Source of the DNA: Blasia pusilla
Taxonomy: Eukaryota > Marchantiophyta > Marchantiopsida > Blasiales
Direction of reading: 5' to 3'
Length of the DNA stretch: 64,000 bases
Assembly: GCA_050084515.1 (NCBI GenBank)
Contig: CM114274.1
Coordinates: forward strand, 35,402,001-35,466,000
In this document: positions 24,195 to 36,174 of the stretch, in pieces
How positions within the stretch are numbered: position 1 is the stretch's first letter
How the letters are laid out: each line of letters begins with the position of its first letter
Program-made: the position numbers and the translations under genes
Notes under the pieces: model-generated
The model's database searches: none
The model's input: the letters and a program-made list of their open reading frames with translations, nothing else
Told to the model about the DNA's origin: nothing

Positions 24195-24470
24195 TGGAGT
24201 ATTCCTCAACAGCAATCACAGGAAAGAAGCTAGATAAGCAGAATTATAATGTCTGAAAGTTTCGCATGAAAAAATTTCTCATGGGTCAAGAACTATGGGA
24301 GCTCATCACAGGTGATGAGGCCAAGCCAAAAGGTCACTCAGCAGACTTGAATGTTCGCGCCTTGAACAAATGCGCAAGGCAAGTAATCCATTACATTTCA
24401 ATAACGATTAGTTCGCCAATGATAGGTGACATTCAAGATGTTGATATTTCAAAGGAGGCCTAGGATGCAT
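24195..24470 (+). pseudogene. Copia element B gag fragment
   Basis: Copia gag N-terminal features are seen: GKKLDKQNYNVstopKFRMKKFLMGQELWELITG, with a stop at 24254-24256 between NYNV and KFRMKKF. A TAG follows DVDISKEA at 24462. The rest of gag, including the CCHC knuckle, is missing. Confidence 0.7.
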
Positions 24471-24599
24471 TGGAAAAGCTGTTCCAAACATCTAAATATT
24501 GTTGATTAGTTGAATAGCATTGGAGTGACAATAGAAGATGATGATTTGATCTTGTTCACTCTTCAAGATCTTCCAAAGGAGATGACACTCAACATCATA

Positions 24600-25955
24600 T
24601 CACGCATACCGGTAAAGTTCCAATAGCATCAGATGGTGTTTGTGCTCTTGGAAATGTTCTCTATGTTCCTACCATTGCAAGAAACCTGATCTCTATGGAA
24701 CAGATAGTAGAACAGGGTTATCAAGTGAAATTTAACGCAGATTGTTGTTTCATTGAAATAATGGATGACCAGACTACGATAGCCAAAGGAATTAGATCTG
24801 GAAGAATGTTCAAATTAGATGTTTCTATACGAGAGATTCAAACAACAATGTATGGTCAAACCGCCCAAAAAGTCACAAATCTAAATGTGTGGCATAAAAG
24901 AATTGGACATATGGATCTTCAAAGATTACAGAGTCTTTCATCATCTAATATAGTAATATGATTCCCTAGATTAGGGAGTCCTACTACGTTAGAGATATGT
25001 CTTGCTTGCCAATTTGGAAAACAAGCTAAATTTCTTTTTCCAAAGCGAGGTAGAAGAACATCGGGGATATTGGAGTTGATCCACAGTGATGTGTGGACAG
25101 CATCACGACATAGCCTTAGTGGTTGCCAATACTTTGTTTCATATATTGATGACTTTTCTAGGTATATATGGGTATACTTTCTCAATGCCAAGTTAGAGGT
25201 ATTCTCAATGTTCCAAACATTCAGAGTTCTAGTAAAGAAGCAAACTGGAGAACACATTCTGAAATTGCGTTATGATGGAGGAGGAGAGTATCTTTCAACA
25301 TATATAGTTTAATGACTATTTACGTCAAAATGACATCCAACATCAAGTGACTTGTCGTTACACTCCACAAAAAAATGGAGTGGCTGAGAGGAAGAATCGA
25401 CATATTGCTGAAGCGACACGAGCTATGCTGAATGAGAAGAACATGCCTAAGGTGTATTGGGCATAGGCTGTAGCATGTACAGTCTTCTTAATCAACCGAA
25501 CTCCAACAACATCAATTCATGATAAAACTCCATTCAAAGTCTTCAAAGGAAGTAAACCTAATTTTTCCTTCTTGAAAGTATTTGGTTGTATCTGTTATGC
25601 TAATGTTGCTTTTGAGAGACGTCATAAATTAGACCCCAAGTCTGAAAGATGTATCTTCATTGGCTATGCTGATGGAACTAAGGGATATAGGTGCTACATT
25701 CCATCCTCTAGGTAGCTTATTATTAGTCGCGATGTTGTCTTTGACGAACTTAAGTCATGGTATGCTCCATCTAAGCCTATTCCACCTCTAAACTCGTCTT
25801 TTGAGAGGAAGAATATGACTGTAAACCAACAGACATTATCTTCAACTTCCCCAGGTAGTAGTGTAGGATTAGGAGAGGTCCTAGATTCATCAGTTAAATT
25901 TGTGAGTCCATGGACAGGAAGAGTACGTATTCAGTCTATTGACAATAGTTAGAGC
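24600..25955 (+). pseudogene. Copia element B protease tail and integrase
   Basis: VPIASDGVCALGNVLYVP and ARNLISMEQ mark the protease/pre-integrase boundary. VWHKRIGHMDLQRLQSL is the GAG-pre-integrase (H-x4-H type). The core has LIHSDVWTASRHS, YFVSYIDDFSRYIWVYFL and LKLRYDGGGEYLS, then LLNQPNSNNIN-like sequence. Stops and shifts occur at 24959, 25310 and 25465. The protease D-S/T-G lies in the deleted part. Confidence 0.85.
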
Positions 25956-26059
25956 TCGAGTCAGGTGTCTGAGGCATCTACCTCTCAACAACAACTTTGT
26001 AGATCAAGTAGAGTTACACATCCAATTCATAAATTCATAAATGAAGATTCCCTTGCGAC

Positions 26060-27074
26060 ACATCATGCATATATGATGACTACGGTTCTCTTTGTGTTGT
26101 ATGTTGACGATCTTCTGATTACTGGGAGTACTGAAGAAATGGTACAACAAGTCAAGCTTAAGTTATAAGCAGAATTTGATACGAAGGACTTAGGAGAACT
26201 CGAGTACTTCCTTGATATTGAGTTTATAAAGGTTGGAGAGATCATGTGGTTACTACAACGACAATATGGTCTTCATATGCTTTCAAAATATGGTATGACG
26301 ACTTGTAAGCCAATCTCTATACCGTTGGACTAGAGTGTGAAGCTAAGAGTGGATGAAGGAGAGTTGCTCGCAGATTCTAATATGTACAGGCGCATGGTTG
26401 GAATTTTGATCCATATAACTATAACCACACCAGATTTGAGCTATGTTGTTGGCCTAGTGAGCCAGTTTATGCAAGCACCTCGAAAACCTCACCTTGATGA
26501 TATGAAGAGAATTATGCGGTATGTGAAATTCTCTATTCAATTCGGGCTTCAATTTGAAACTTCTTCGAGTTTTCAATTACAAAGATTCACATATGCTGAT
26601 TGGGCAGGAAGCGTGTCTGATCGACACTCCACATCTCGTTATTCATTTACTTTGGGAAGCGCAGTTATAAGTTGGGCTTCAAAGAAGCAACCTAGAGTTG
26701 CTTTATCTTTAATAGAGGTTGAGTACAGAGGAGCAACCAATGCAACATGTGAGGCGGTGTGGCTTCATCGGTTACTTGTTGAGATTGGTGTTAGTAACGT
26801 AGGACCTAGTGTAATATATGTAGAAAATATTAGTAGCATCAAACTTGCTAATAACCCTGTGTTTTATGCTCGTACAAATCATTTTGAGATGCACTATCAT
26901 TTTATCAGAGAGAAAGTGCTTACAGGAGAAATTGATCTTGTGTATATAAGTACAGATGAGCAAATTGCTGACATCTTTACAAAGGCATTGTCTAGAGATA
27001 AGTTTGAGATGTTCATAAATGATTTAGACGTTAGAGATATTGATATGAGCTTAAGGGGGAGTATTGAAGATTGA
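26060..27074 (+). pseudogene. Copia element B reverse transcriptase (C-terminal half) and RNase H
   Basis: Begins abruptly at VLFVLYVDDLLITGS (motif C YVDD intact). A TAA follows at 26166 and a TAG at 26332. A 245-codon open frame from 26337 carries PDLSYVVGLVSQFMQAP, TYADWAGSVSDRHSTS (RNase H) and IFTKALSRDKFE, ending inside the 3' LTR start. Comparison with 27700-28020 shows that the first half of the reverse transcriptase is deleted. Confidence 0.9.
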
Positions 27075-27373
27075 GTTACAATCAAGCTCATGAGACACCT
27101 GAACTCCTATATTTGGTACTCACACAAAGTAGGGAAGCTTAATCTTGGTTAGTCAGTTAAGCGCGATTATCTTAACTAGGATTAGTTAATCACAGTTAGT
27201 CTAACTTGAGACTATGGTTAGGATTAGAGTTAGGGTTTCTTATACATACCCTATAGAATTGAGAAGAGGACCACCCTCCACTCATTCTCTCATTGCAAAT
27301 TTTGTTCTCCATGGTGGTTTGTGAGTGTGAGAGCCATTTCCCACTAGTTATGCTTCTTTAGTAGTTTTCCACA
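27062..27373 (+). repeat. 3' LTR of copia element B
   Basis: 312 bp and the same length as the 5' LTR, with scattered substitutions between them. Flanked on the right by the ATGAA target duplication. Confidence 0.95.
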
Positions 27374-27378
27374 ATGAA

Positions 27379-28920
27379 GTCATAGGATGCTCCATCTAAG
27401 CCTATTCCATCCCTAAACTTCTCGATTGATGAGGAGAATATGACTATAAACCAATAGAAATTGCCTACGAATTCCTCAAGTACTAGTGTAAGATTAGGAG
27501 AGCTCATAGATTCTTAAGTTAATTTTTCAATCCATGATCGGAAAGAGTACGTATTCACTCTGTTCACACTAGTCCGAGCTCAAGTCATTTGTTAGAGACA
27601 TCCACTTCTGAATAATAATTGCATAGATCCAATAGAGACATACCTCATGTTCATAAATTCATAAATAAAGGACTTGGATCCCTTACAAGACATCATGCAT
27701 ATATGATGACTATCCTTCAAGAACAAGAACTGCATTTTTTTTAAGAAGCTGCGTGTAAGGTTGAATGGATTGAAGCTATGGAGGAAGAGCTTGCTACATT
27801 AAGACATCAACAAACTTGGGACCTAGTTGAGACACCTTCTTGTAAGAACTATTGGTTGCAAATGGTTTACAAAGTCAAGCACAATCAAGATTATATACTA
27901 AATAGATACAAATCCATATTGATAGCTAAGGGCTATGCACAAAAATTTTGCATCGATTATAATAAGACATTTAGCCCTATTGCAAAGATGGCAACTATTA
28001 TTACTAGTGGTTGTGAGTGCAGTAAGTAAGAAGTGGAGACTACATTACATGGACGCAACAATTATCTTCTTGAATGGAGATATGCATGAGGAGGTATACG
28101 TGAATCATACAACCATCTAGACATGAGCATCTAGAGCTTCCATTCCGCGTATGCACGTTGAAGAAAGCTCTAGATGAGCTTAAATTAGCAAGCTCCAAGA
28201 GTTTTGGTATGACAAGGTTATATATATCTTACAAGAGTTGGCCTGAAGGGATTATGATTATAATTCCTCGCTATATCTCTTGAGGAGATAAGAGTATACG
28301 GTTATCATTGCGTTATATGGTGACAATCTCTTGATTATTGGGAGTACAACAAGTCAAGCTAAAATAACAGGAAAATTTTGATATGAATGACTTAAAACAA
28401 CTCAAGTACTTCCTTGGTGTTGAGTTTATTAGGGTTGGAGGATGCATGTGGTATTATAACGATAATACACTTTTTACATGCTTTCAAAATATGATATGAT
28501 AGCTTGTAAGTCAATCTCTACACCGTTTGACCAGAGTGTAAATCTACGAGTGGATGAATGAGAGTTTCTTGCAGATTTTAATTGCTCCTCTATAGACAAG
28601 CAACCAATGGAGCATGTGAGGCGATACGACTTCATCAATTACTTGCCAAGATTGGTGTTAGTAACTTAGGACCTAGTATAACATATACAAACAATATATT
28701 ACATCAAGCTTGCTAATAATCCTGTGGTTCATGCTCGAACAAAGCACGTTGAGATGCACTATTACTTTATCAAAGAGAAAGTGCTTGTAGGAGAAATTGA
28801 TCTTATGAATATAGGTTCAGATCACCAATTCAAATTCTTGATATCTTTACAAAGGTATCATCTAGAGATAAGATTGAGATATTTAGAAACAATTTAGGTG
28901 TTAGAGATATCGATATGAGT
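27379..28920 (+). pseudogene. Copia element A: reverse transcriptase/RNase H remnant
   Basis: This continues element A on the far side of element B: the CATGGTATGCTCCATCTAAGCC-like stretch is shared with 25757. It keeps the reverse transcriptase start that B has lost (VEWIEAMEEELATLRHQQTWDLVE, then SILIAKGYAQKF, about 27760-27960). The YVDD region near 28310-28340 and the RNase H region to 28900 are badly eroded. Confidence 0.85.
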
Positions 28921-29238
28921 TATGAAGACTGAGTTATAGTCAAGCTTATCAAACACACGAATTGCTACATTTGGTACTCATAAAAACTTAATTAGGGAAG
29001 TTTAATTTTGGTTAGTTAGTTAATCGTGATTATGTTAATTAGGGTTAGTTAACCACAATTAGTATAGCTCGAGATTGTGGTTAGGACTAGGGTTAGGATT
29101 GCTTACACATACCCTATATAATTGAGAAGGAGAACAAAGTCCATTTATTCTCTAGTTGCAAAATTTTATTCTTCATGGTCATGTTGATGTTGGAGTGTGT
29201 GTGTATTAGTAGCACTCTTTCTCACTCTCTTCCACTCA
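28921..29238 (+). repeat. 3' LTR of copia element A (old)
   Basis: TATGAAGACTGAGTTATAG through TATATAATTGAGAAGG to about CTCTTCCACTC. It is clearly homologous to the element B LTRs but much more diverged. The right end is approximate. Confidence 0.8.
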
Positions 29239-29318
29239 AACATAGTTGGCACGAATGGATCAATCACATCCACTAGCTAGCGTTTGGAAAAAATTTAGGA
29301 AATTTTATACTACTTCCT

Positions 29319-29604
29319 TATTGAAGATTAAGTTACAGAAAAGCTCATGAGACACCTTAACTGCTACATTTGATACTCACACGAAGTTGATTAGTCAATT
29401 AAGCGCGATTATCTTAACTATGGTTAGTTAACCATAATTAGTCTAACTCGAGACTATGGTTAAGGTTAGGGTTGCTTATACATACTCTATATAATTAAGA
29501 AGGGGACCAGCCTCCACTCATTCTCTCATTGAAAATTTCGTTCTCCATGGTAGTGTGTGAAGAGCCATTTCCCACTAGTTATGCTTCTTTAACAGTTTTC
29601 CACA
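29319..29604 (+). repeat. Solo copia LTR with TTCCT target duplication
   Basis: Starts TATTGAAGATTAAG and ends TTTTCCACA. Flanked by TTCCT at 29314-29318 and 29605-29609. At 286 bp it has small internal deletions relative to the 312-bp LTRs. It formed by recombination between two LTRs. Confidence 0.93.
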
Positions 29605-29609
29605 TTCCT

Positions 29610-30477
29610 CATGTGAGTGTAGACAAAATCTCTACTATCGATCCACATCTCCTTGTGGAGGGCTTACCACCGTGCGAATTGCCTTAGTATGACCCAAAAT
29701 CTTTTTCACCCTATTAATTCCCTTGGATAAACTTGAAAGATACAAAATGTGCAAAAGTTTATTTTTAGTTTGTTAAAACTTTAATCTTAATTGTGGATTT
29801 TGACCTAACTTTCCAAAGCCTCTTTTGCGATTCAAAGGGGGAAAGATGGCTCCATTTGCAGCCATATCTCCCCATAGATTTGGAGTTTATTTCAACTCTG
29901 CCCAAATAGAGTCAAGATGGACCTAGGAGTTTGTTGGAATGGAACCCCTAAATAATGGTTAAATTTTTGCAAATTTCACTTCATTTCTTCAAGATAAAGG
30001 GTTAAGACTAATTGAAGGTTGAACAAGCTTTTAGGTCGAGTTTGTGTTTCCCACTGTGTGATAGTCCACAGACGCAAGGAGAATTTTTCAATATTTTCAA
30101 GGTGAATCCTCATCAAGTATTGGATGTGAGAATGTGCCAATTTATAATAGTTATATATTTTTTAATTACACATCCATTTGTCTCAAACTTGGAGTCAAAA
30201 TGACGATATTAAGAAGACCTTCAAACATATTCTTCTTCTTTTTGATATCTTTATGTTATATAGAAGAAATTAGTGTTTCTTTCTTTATGAAGTCAGATGC
30301 AAAATTCAAAGAGAAATTTTCTTGTATTTACTTGTTTTTAGTTTTTTGAAGGTATAGGAATCTTCTGGCCATATGGAGATAACCACTAATGTATTAAAAA
30401 AACGTTATGGTTTTGAACTCACAAATAACTATGACCTCAATATGGTTGCACAAAAATGGAAAAAGATTGCTCGTAAG
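29610..30477. other. Repeat-derived spacer
   Basis: No gene recognised. The stretch at 29625-29700 (ATCTCCTTGTGGAGGGCTTACCACC...) has a diverged relative at about 32095-32160, so both belong to one old repeat family. Confidence 0.5.
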
Positions 30478-30775
30478 GCGGACATGGACGGACAAGTGTG
30501 GACATATCCACGGACATAAATTGCAAGAGGTGGGGGGCACACTTATATCTTGTGGTGGAAGGCAAGGCATTTAGGGTGGGGTAATAGGGGAAACAAGTGG
30601 AGATGGAGGAAGGAAGAAATGGGAAAGTTCAAAATAGGAGGCAAGTAGGGGGGATGAGAAAGAAAGGGAAGGTACCCCATAGACAAGTCCTTCCATAGGA
30701 CAAATGTAAGTCCACGGACATGGACAAGTCTGCTGACACGTTCTTTTTCCACATGCAACCTTAGACCTCAAGCAA
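30478..30775. repeat. Dispersed ~300-bp repeat with GGACATGGACAAGT ends, copy 1
   Basis: It matches 42886-43185 along its length. Both ends carry variants of GGACATGGACAAGTC and GTCCACGGACATGGACAA. Purine-rich interior. No coding. Looks like a non-autonomous element. Confidence 0.75.
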
Positions 30776-33700
30776 GATCAAGAAGCAATCTTCTGGTAAG
30801 TTTTTGGATACGATTCAATTCCTTTATATTGACTCATAGGCATTGATTGAGGGTTTCTTTCATGATGATGCCCATCATTATGAATTATTTGGCTTGTTTT
30901 CTCCCACTCTAAACCAAAAGTTGAATGAAGTAAAGAGAATGAGGGAATTTCCTTGATTTACATTAAGAGTGTTATTTCCATCATTATAATCAAGGTAATG
31001 TGAGTTAAGATCAAAAGCACTTACTTGCCATTCATATGAATAAGAGATCAAATATGAGCATATGATATGAGCCATAGATATTAAGAAGCAAATTAGATGG
31101 GCTTGTAAAAAGGTATAAGTCGCATGCACCCCTATCGCGACTTTGGCTTATGTCCATCTTGCACCCAAGCTGCGTGGGCTGAATGTAGTTGCCTCTTGCT
31201 CGCGTGTCCCATTCCCTCCCCCAAAAAATTTCCCTTTCACGAGGGCTAGATATAAGCCAGGGTCGCGAGAGGGATGTAGGAAAGGGGGGAGAGGGGGTTG
31301 TAATGGGGGATTATATACAATGAAGGCAAGCCTGGGTATAGAATGCATGGGGTTGGGTGCAGACGGACTTGTCCAACAAACATAGGTTCATGGACATGGA
31401 GTTTGTTAATGTTCAATCTTGTTGAATCTTAACCTTCATTTGTTCATGTTATATCCAAAGAGGGCGAGAGAGTTATAGAGTAGTTGAGTGACCAACCTAT
31501 TTATCCATCAATAAATACACCATTGGAGTTACCAAAAGACACACCTCGAAACCAAACATTTAAAAGTAGTTCATTTGAAGTTCCACTTTCTAAAAAGAGT
31601 CCGAGAAGTACATTATGCTCGAGATCAAATTTTGCAAGACAAAAAGAAGAAGAAAAATTATCCCCAAGTATTGTGGGGAGAAAAACTTGAAGGTCTCCAT
31701 ATTCGAGTGCTAAGATGATTTCTCGTTGAGAAAGGATTTATTTCTCTTGAATGCATTGAAACATTATGGATTGCCTTGTTGAATGATTTTGGATGTAAAA
31801 ATTTATGTCTACTTGTTAGAATATCAATGATAATGGATGTATGTTTGACCATAGTCCATTGTCCAATCCTACATATGACACCAAGATTTAAAGTGGTGGA
31901 TTGTGGGCAAATCAATATATAGATAATTACGGCAACATATTTTGTTATCTCAACTCTTTTCCTCGCTCTCTCGCACTTTGGCATACGTGGCATGAATGAT
32001 TTCAATCCCACCTACTAGTTTCTCAAAGTTGTCTAAAGACATGTTATATCGGCATCTCATATTATGAGTCTAAGGAAAATTACTAGTATAAATCTAAATC
32101 TCCTCATGAGTGACTTACTACCACATGAATTATCTCATATGATCTAAAATTCTCTTCCTCCACTTGATTGACTTCGATGTTACTCTTTGATCATGAAGTA
32201 GAACATGAATAAACTTTGTTATAAATATTTTTATCTTCCATGGTCCCTATCATAAAACTAACAATTTCTATTTCTTTTAGCATTAATCTTTCAAGAAGCT
32301 ATGCACAAAATAATTCAATTATATCTGTAAATTCCAAAGAAATTAATCTTAATCAACAACTCTTTATTAGAGCCTCTATAAGTGGATTTGGTTTTCGTCC
32401 TAATCAAACAACTATGCAACAGACCATCCTCTCTCGTGTGTTATTGTCCACCGTTTATTAGTCTTTATTTTTTACATACATTCTTTGCAATCCTCATAAA
32501 TTGATAATGGTTTGTGTGGACTTTCTTCACCATGAACTCACTTCATGTGAATGGTTATCCCCTATGCGTGAACTCCCTTCCCTATTCTTCTCTCTCTTAT
32601 CCTCTTGTTTGGTTTGTGTGAATTTCCATCATCCCTCTTGTGTGTTTATGTCACCATTGATTTAGACTTGACTTTTAAGATAGACGCTTTTCCTTTCCTA
32701 TTAGTTGTGTGCACTTATGTGTGAATTGAATTGAAGCCATGTTATTTAGTTGTTGTCTCCCAATCACCCCTACTTTCCTTTTTTCTATTCACCATATCAT
32801 GTTTACATGTACTTTCATAGTCTTTTGGCTGGTAACCAACAAGGGATCCCAAAGGATAACCACACTAAGAAAATTTTCAAATAAAAAAACATAAGAAAGG
32901 AAAAAAATGTGAATATTGTGTGCAAAGTTGTATCGTAAGAACGGATATAAAATATGCTCTATTTTTGGTGTCAAGGTCTGACTTCAAACTAAGTGGGAGA
33001 TATAACTAGTCTCATTCTTACTCTTTTATAAGAATCTTCGTTATCGATCGAGAGTCGTCGGCCCACTAGTAAAAGCACACACCAGTAAACTAAAATAACA
33101 TCCAATAACAAAATCATTAGATATTTTTTATTAATAAAAGAATTAAAATTTTTTTACGAAAGGATGGAAGTATTATAAATAATTCCACCCTTCCGTTTGT
33201 AATAATTCCACCCTTCCGTACAATTTTTAAAATATCTACTCCTTCCCCTCCATTCCTTTCATCAATATAACACTCGTTAAATCTATTATTAATTATAACT
33301 GCTTTTTAACTAGTAAAATTAATTTTCCCTTCTCCTCAAAGATGAACAAAGGGACAAAATTGCAAAATGTTTATTTTATGATTTATATTAATTTATAAAT
33401 CAATAATATATAATATGATTTAATAAAATTGTTTTCTTTTTTCCTTTAAAGTTTATTTTCTCTTTCCATCAAATGTGAATTGAAGGATGAATTGTAAACA
33501 TGTTGCTATTTTATCTTATTGTTTATACATATAGGGTTGTCATGTGCTATTTACTAAATAAATCAAGCGTGTGGGATCCAAAGGGTCAAAAAAAAAAAAA
33601 AACACATCAAAAGTAATACACCAAAATAGGAAAAGATCCCAAAGGCCTTATCCTAGCCAAAGCCTAGAGCACTTGAGCGATGAATAATTATATCTTATAT

Positions 33701-33790
33701 AACAACCTTAATCACAAGGCACTAACTATAGTAAAGAATAGAAATTCCTTACATCAATTTTATGAGCTAGTCTAATCTCTTCATTAAGAC
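30776..33790. other. AT-rich repeat debris
   Basis: No gene recognised. A further GGACTTGTCC/GGACATGGA fragment lies at 31366-31400. Diverged leader-like repeat at 32095-32160. Short tandem AATTCCACCCTTCCGT at 33180-33220. A15 run at 33587. Confidence 0.55.
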
Positions 33791-33799
33791 ATGTTCTCA

Positions 33800-34960
33800 A
33801 TCCTCAATATTTCCTACGTCACATAACCTACAAATTCGTTCGCTTCTATCAATATTGAGCCATCGCCCTCCTTGATGTATAGTCTGTGAGACCCAATCCG
33901 GTACCATGCAATAAGATGATGTAAGAAAGTGGAAATCCCCACAAGTAGGTACCCTTGTTCACAATATACAAACATAAGATTAATGTGAAGTTGATAATAT
34001 TTCATTTTTGCGCCCGGATTGCTTCAAAGAATGTTGAGAAATCACTCTTCTAGATGCTCGCAGAGTGCCATTGATTTTAAGTCAGAATCTTGTTTAGTCA
34101 CATTCCAATTTGTACACCAAGTCATCAAATATGTAATCCATCCTATAGAGCGTGTGGCTCGTGAAGCTTAATGAGGGAGGTGAGAAAAATCAAGAGATGT
34201 TACCCTTTCGATATAAGAAATGGTCAAGTAGAGAGCTTCCGCCTCAAGCGGTAGGCAACCTGTTTCTGCAAGAAGAATAGCATAAGGAGTTTGGTTTTTC
34301 ACACTCAATTCTTCCTGTAGAAAGATCTTTTGTACCTTGTGCACGCGCTCCCAACCTGTCTTCTTACAAGCAGGGCCCCAAATTTAGGTCTCATATAAGA
34401 TCACAAGGAGAACTAAGCTTCTAAATCAGAACTTCTTAAGACCCTAGGATACAAGTTGAGCTTGTCTACACCGATTTAAAAATGAATATAGAGCTTTGTA
34501 ACCTACTTTTACTCTCTTTTGAAGGCAAAATACCTAACTATAATTATGAGATAAATTAATGCCTAAGTACTTATAGCTCTTTACTTATTTTGATTGTTGA
34601 CCTTTGTAAAAGAACCAAAACTTGGATCTAGTACCCAATACAACGACTTTCCATGTTAACCTCCATTCCATTCCTAGTATAGAAACTTTCCAAAGTGTTG
34701 AGGTATTTTTGTAAACTAATGGCATTCCGTGGTAGTAATATGATATCATTTGATACAATAAAGTTTTGATAATAAATCTCCAAGCTTTATACCTTCACTT
34801 TCAAATTCCTCCAAACACTTTTCAATATCATCTATGCAAATTCCAAATAGAGTAGGGGAGAGTGGACAACTCTCGGAAGCACCAAAACAGGAAGCTGAAG
34901 AGCCACCTGCTTCCGAGGTGGCAAAAGGCCCGTTGGGCCACTTCGGGGTGTCCAAAAATC
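33800..34960 (-). pseudogene. LINE (non-LTR) reverse transcriptase, 3' portion
   Basis: Reading right to left: CPLSPTLFGICIDDIEKCL (motif B), VSNDIILLPRNAISLQKYLNTL (motif C, where YADD has become VSND), VVVLGTRSKFWFFYKGQ (motif D), SYKYLGINLS (motif E), then the C-terminal tail ending with AWYRIGSHRLYIKEGD near 33830. Several stops and shifts. The 5' end is missing. The dead motif C and truncation show a relic. Confidence 0.85.
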
Positions 34961-36174
34961 CCCAAATAGAGGGATCTTTGACCCCTACGGGTTTCCATTA
35001 AAGAGGTGGGAAAAATCCCCGAAGACGGCGAACCCCCTCTTGATTTTGACCTCCTCACCAGTAGACACGTGTCAAGTCCGATTTTTTTTTTTCACTATGT
35101 ACGTGTAGGTTCTTGTGGACCCTTTTTTCTTCTCCCGTGTCGTTTTGGTACAATGATTAAATTTTAAAATTCAGCACTAGCAACGCTTTAGTGCATATTT
35201 ACCGAGGTTCATCTTCTTTCCACAACCCGTGTTTCTCCTCGTGGATAAAAGTCCCATTATCACGGGCTCAGCGCTGCTTTTGATACTCCAAGTCCAAAAG
35301 ACGGGTACGACGAAGATTGAGTTCGCACTGCGATTTTTTTGCGGAAGCGGAACTGATGTTCGTGCCTCAAACGGAAACGAAAGTTTCCCGTTTCGGTGGG
35401 AAGCAGCCGTCATAGGGAATGCTGCCACGTTTGGAGTCGTGAGGAATCCGCTTCGGGGAACGGAGTGCTGAAAGTAGGGCTAAAACTAGGGCTTGCGCCG
35501 TTGCCACGACTCCCGGGGGCCTCCCAACTCCGGCAGAGAGTGGCCCAACGAGGACTAAAACCGTTCGCCGTCTGCTGCTGAGATCCGTAGTTTCAACGAG
35601 TATCTCGCTCTACACGAGTCGAAAGATGGCTGGGACCCTGCTTTGGGACGCATGTTTACTGAAGACACGCCGTAGTTTCTCACGGGACTTTCGGGAGGTT
35701 TACGGTAAAGGACGAGGTTTCCGCGAGTCCTCCCATTCTGAAGTAAGCGTACGACACAACAAGGTATGATCATGATCACCGCTGATTCGCTGTAGTAGAA
35801 GAACCGGCGCGTCTCGCATTCTTTAAATGAAACTTCCAACAAGATGTCGAATGGCGATGGCGATGGCACCTGACGCAGGCAATTCTTCCAGCCATGTCTA
35901 ATTACAAATGTTACGAACACCAGGGTAAGTTGTCCGTAGAAGGGAAGCATTGTTACCTTCCGAAGATTGGAAAGTCCAATGAGAACTACTGACCTCATTC
36001 ACAGCCTAAGTTAACGAGAATGTGAGAGGTGACAACGGCCAACACCAAAGATCTTTGACATTGGGCGCTTAACCATGTCTACAAAGACGAGCTAGTAGCC
36101 TACGAGCGCCGTCAATGCTGGCAACAACAGGATGTCGTTTGGAGTAGTTCTGCTTCAAAAGCGAGCGGAAACGA
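34961..36174. other. Spacer with ACX2 3' flank
   Basis: GC content rises from about 35200 toward the ACX2 gene. Open frames at 35229-35471 (+) and 35555-35998 (-) match nothing I recognise. The right end should hold the ACX2 3'UTR. Confidence 0.5.

Larger units (their letters stand above)
23365..27373 (+). mobile_element. Ty1/copia element B, internally deleted, with both LTRs and TSD
   Basis: Two 312-bp LTRs (23365-23676 and 27062-27373) both start TATTGAAGATTGAGTTACA and end TTTTCCACA. The 5-bp target duplication ATGAA is at 23360-23364 and 27374-27378. A primer-binding-site-like CGGTATCAGAGAG follows the 5' LTR (typical copia TGGTATCAGAG, initiator-Met tRNA), and TTAAGGGGGA precedes the 3' LTR. 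Gag is truncated, and the zinc knuckle, protease active site and first half of reverse transcriptase are deleted, so it could only move with helper proteins. It is inserted in copia element A. Confidence 0.95.

Noticed and set aside
35555-35998. 147-codon minus-strand frame downstream of ACX2
   Set aside because: No domain recognised and no splice link to ACX2, which ends at 36175.
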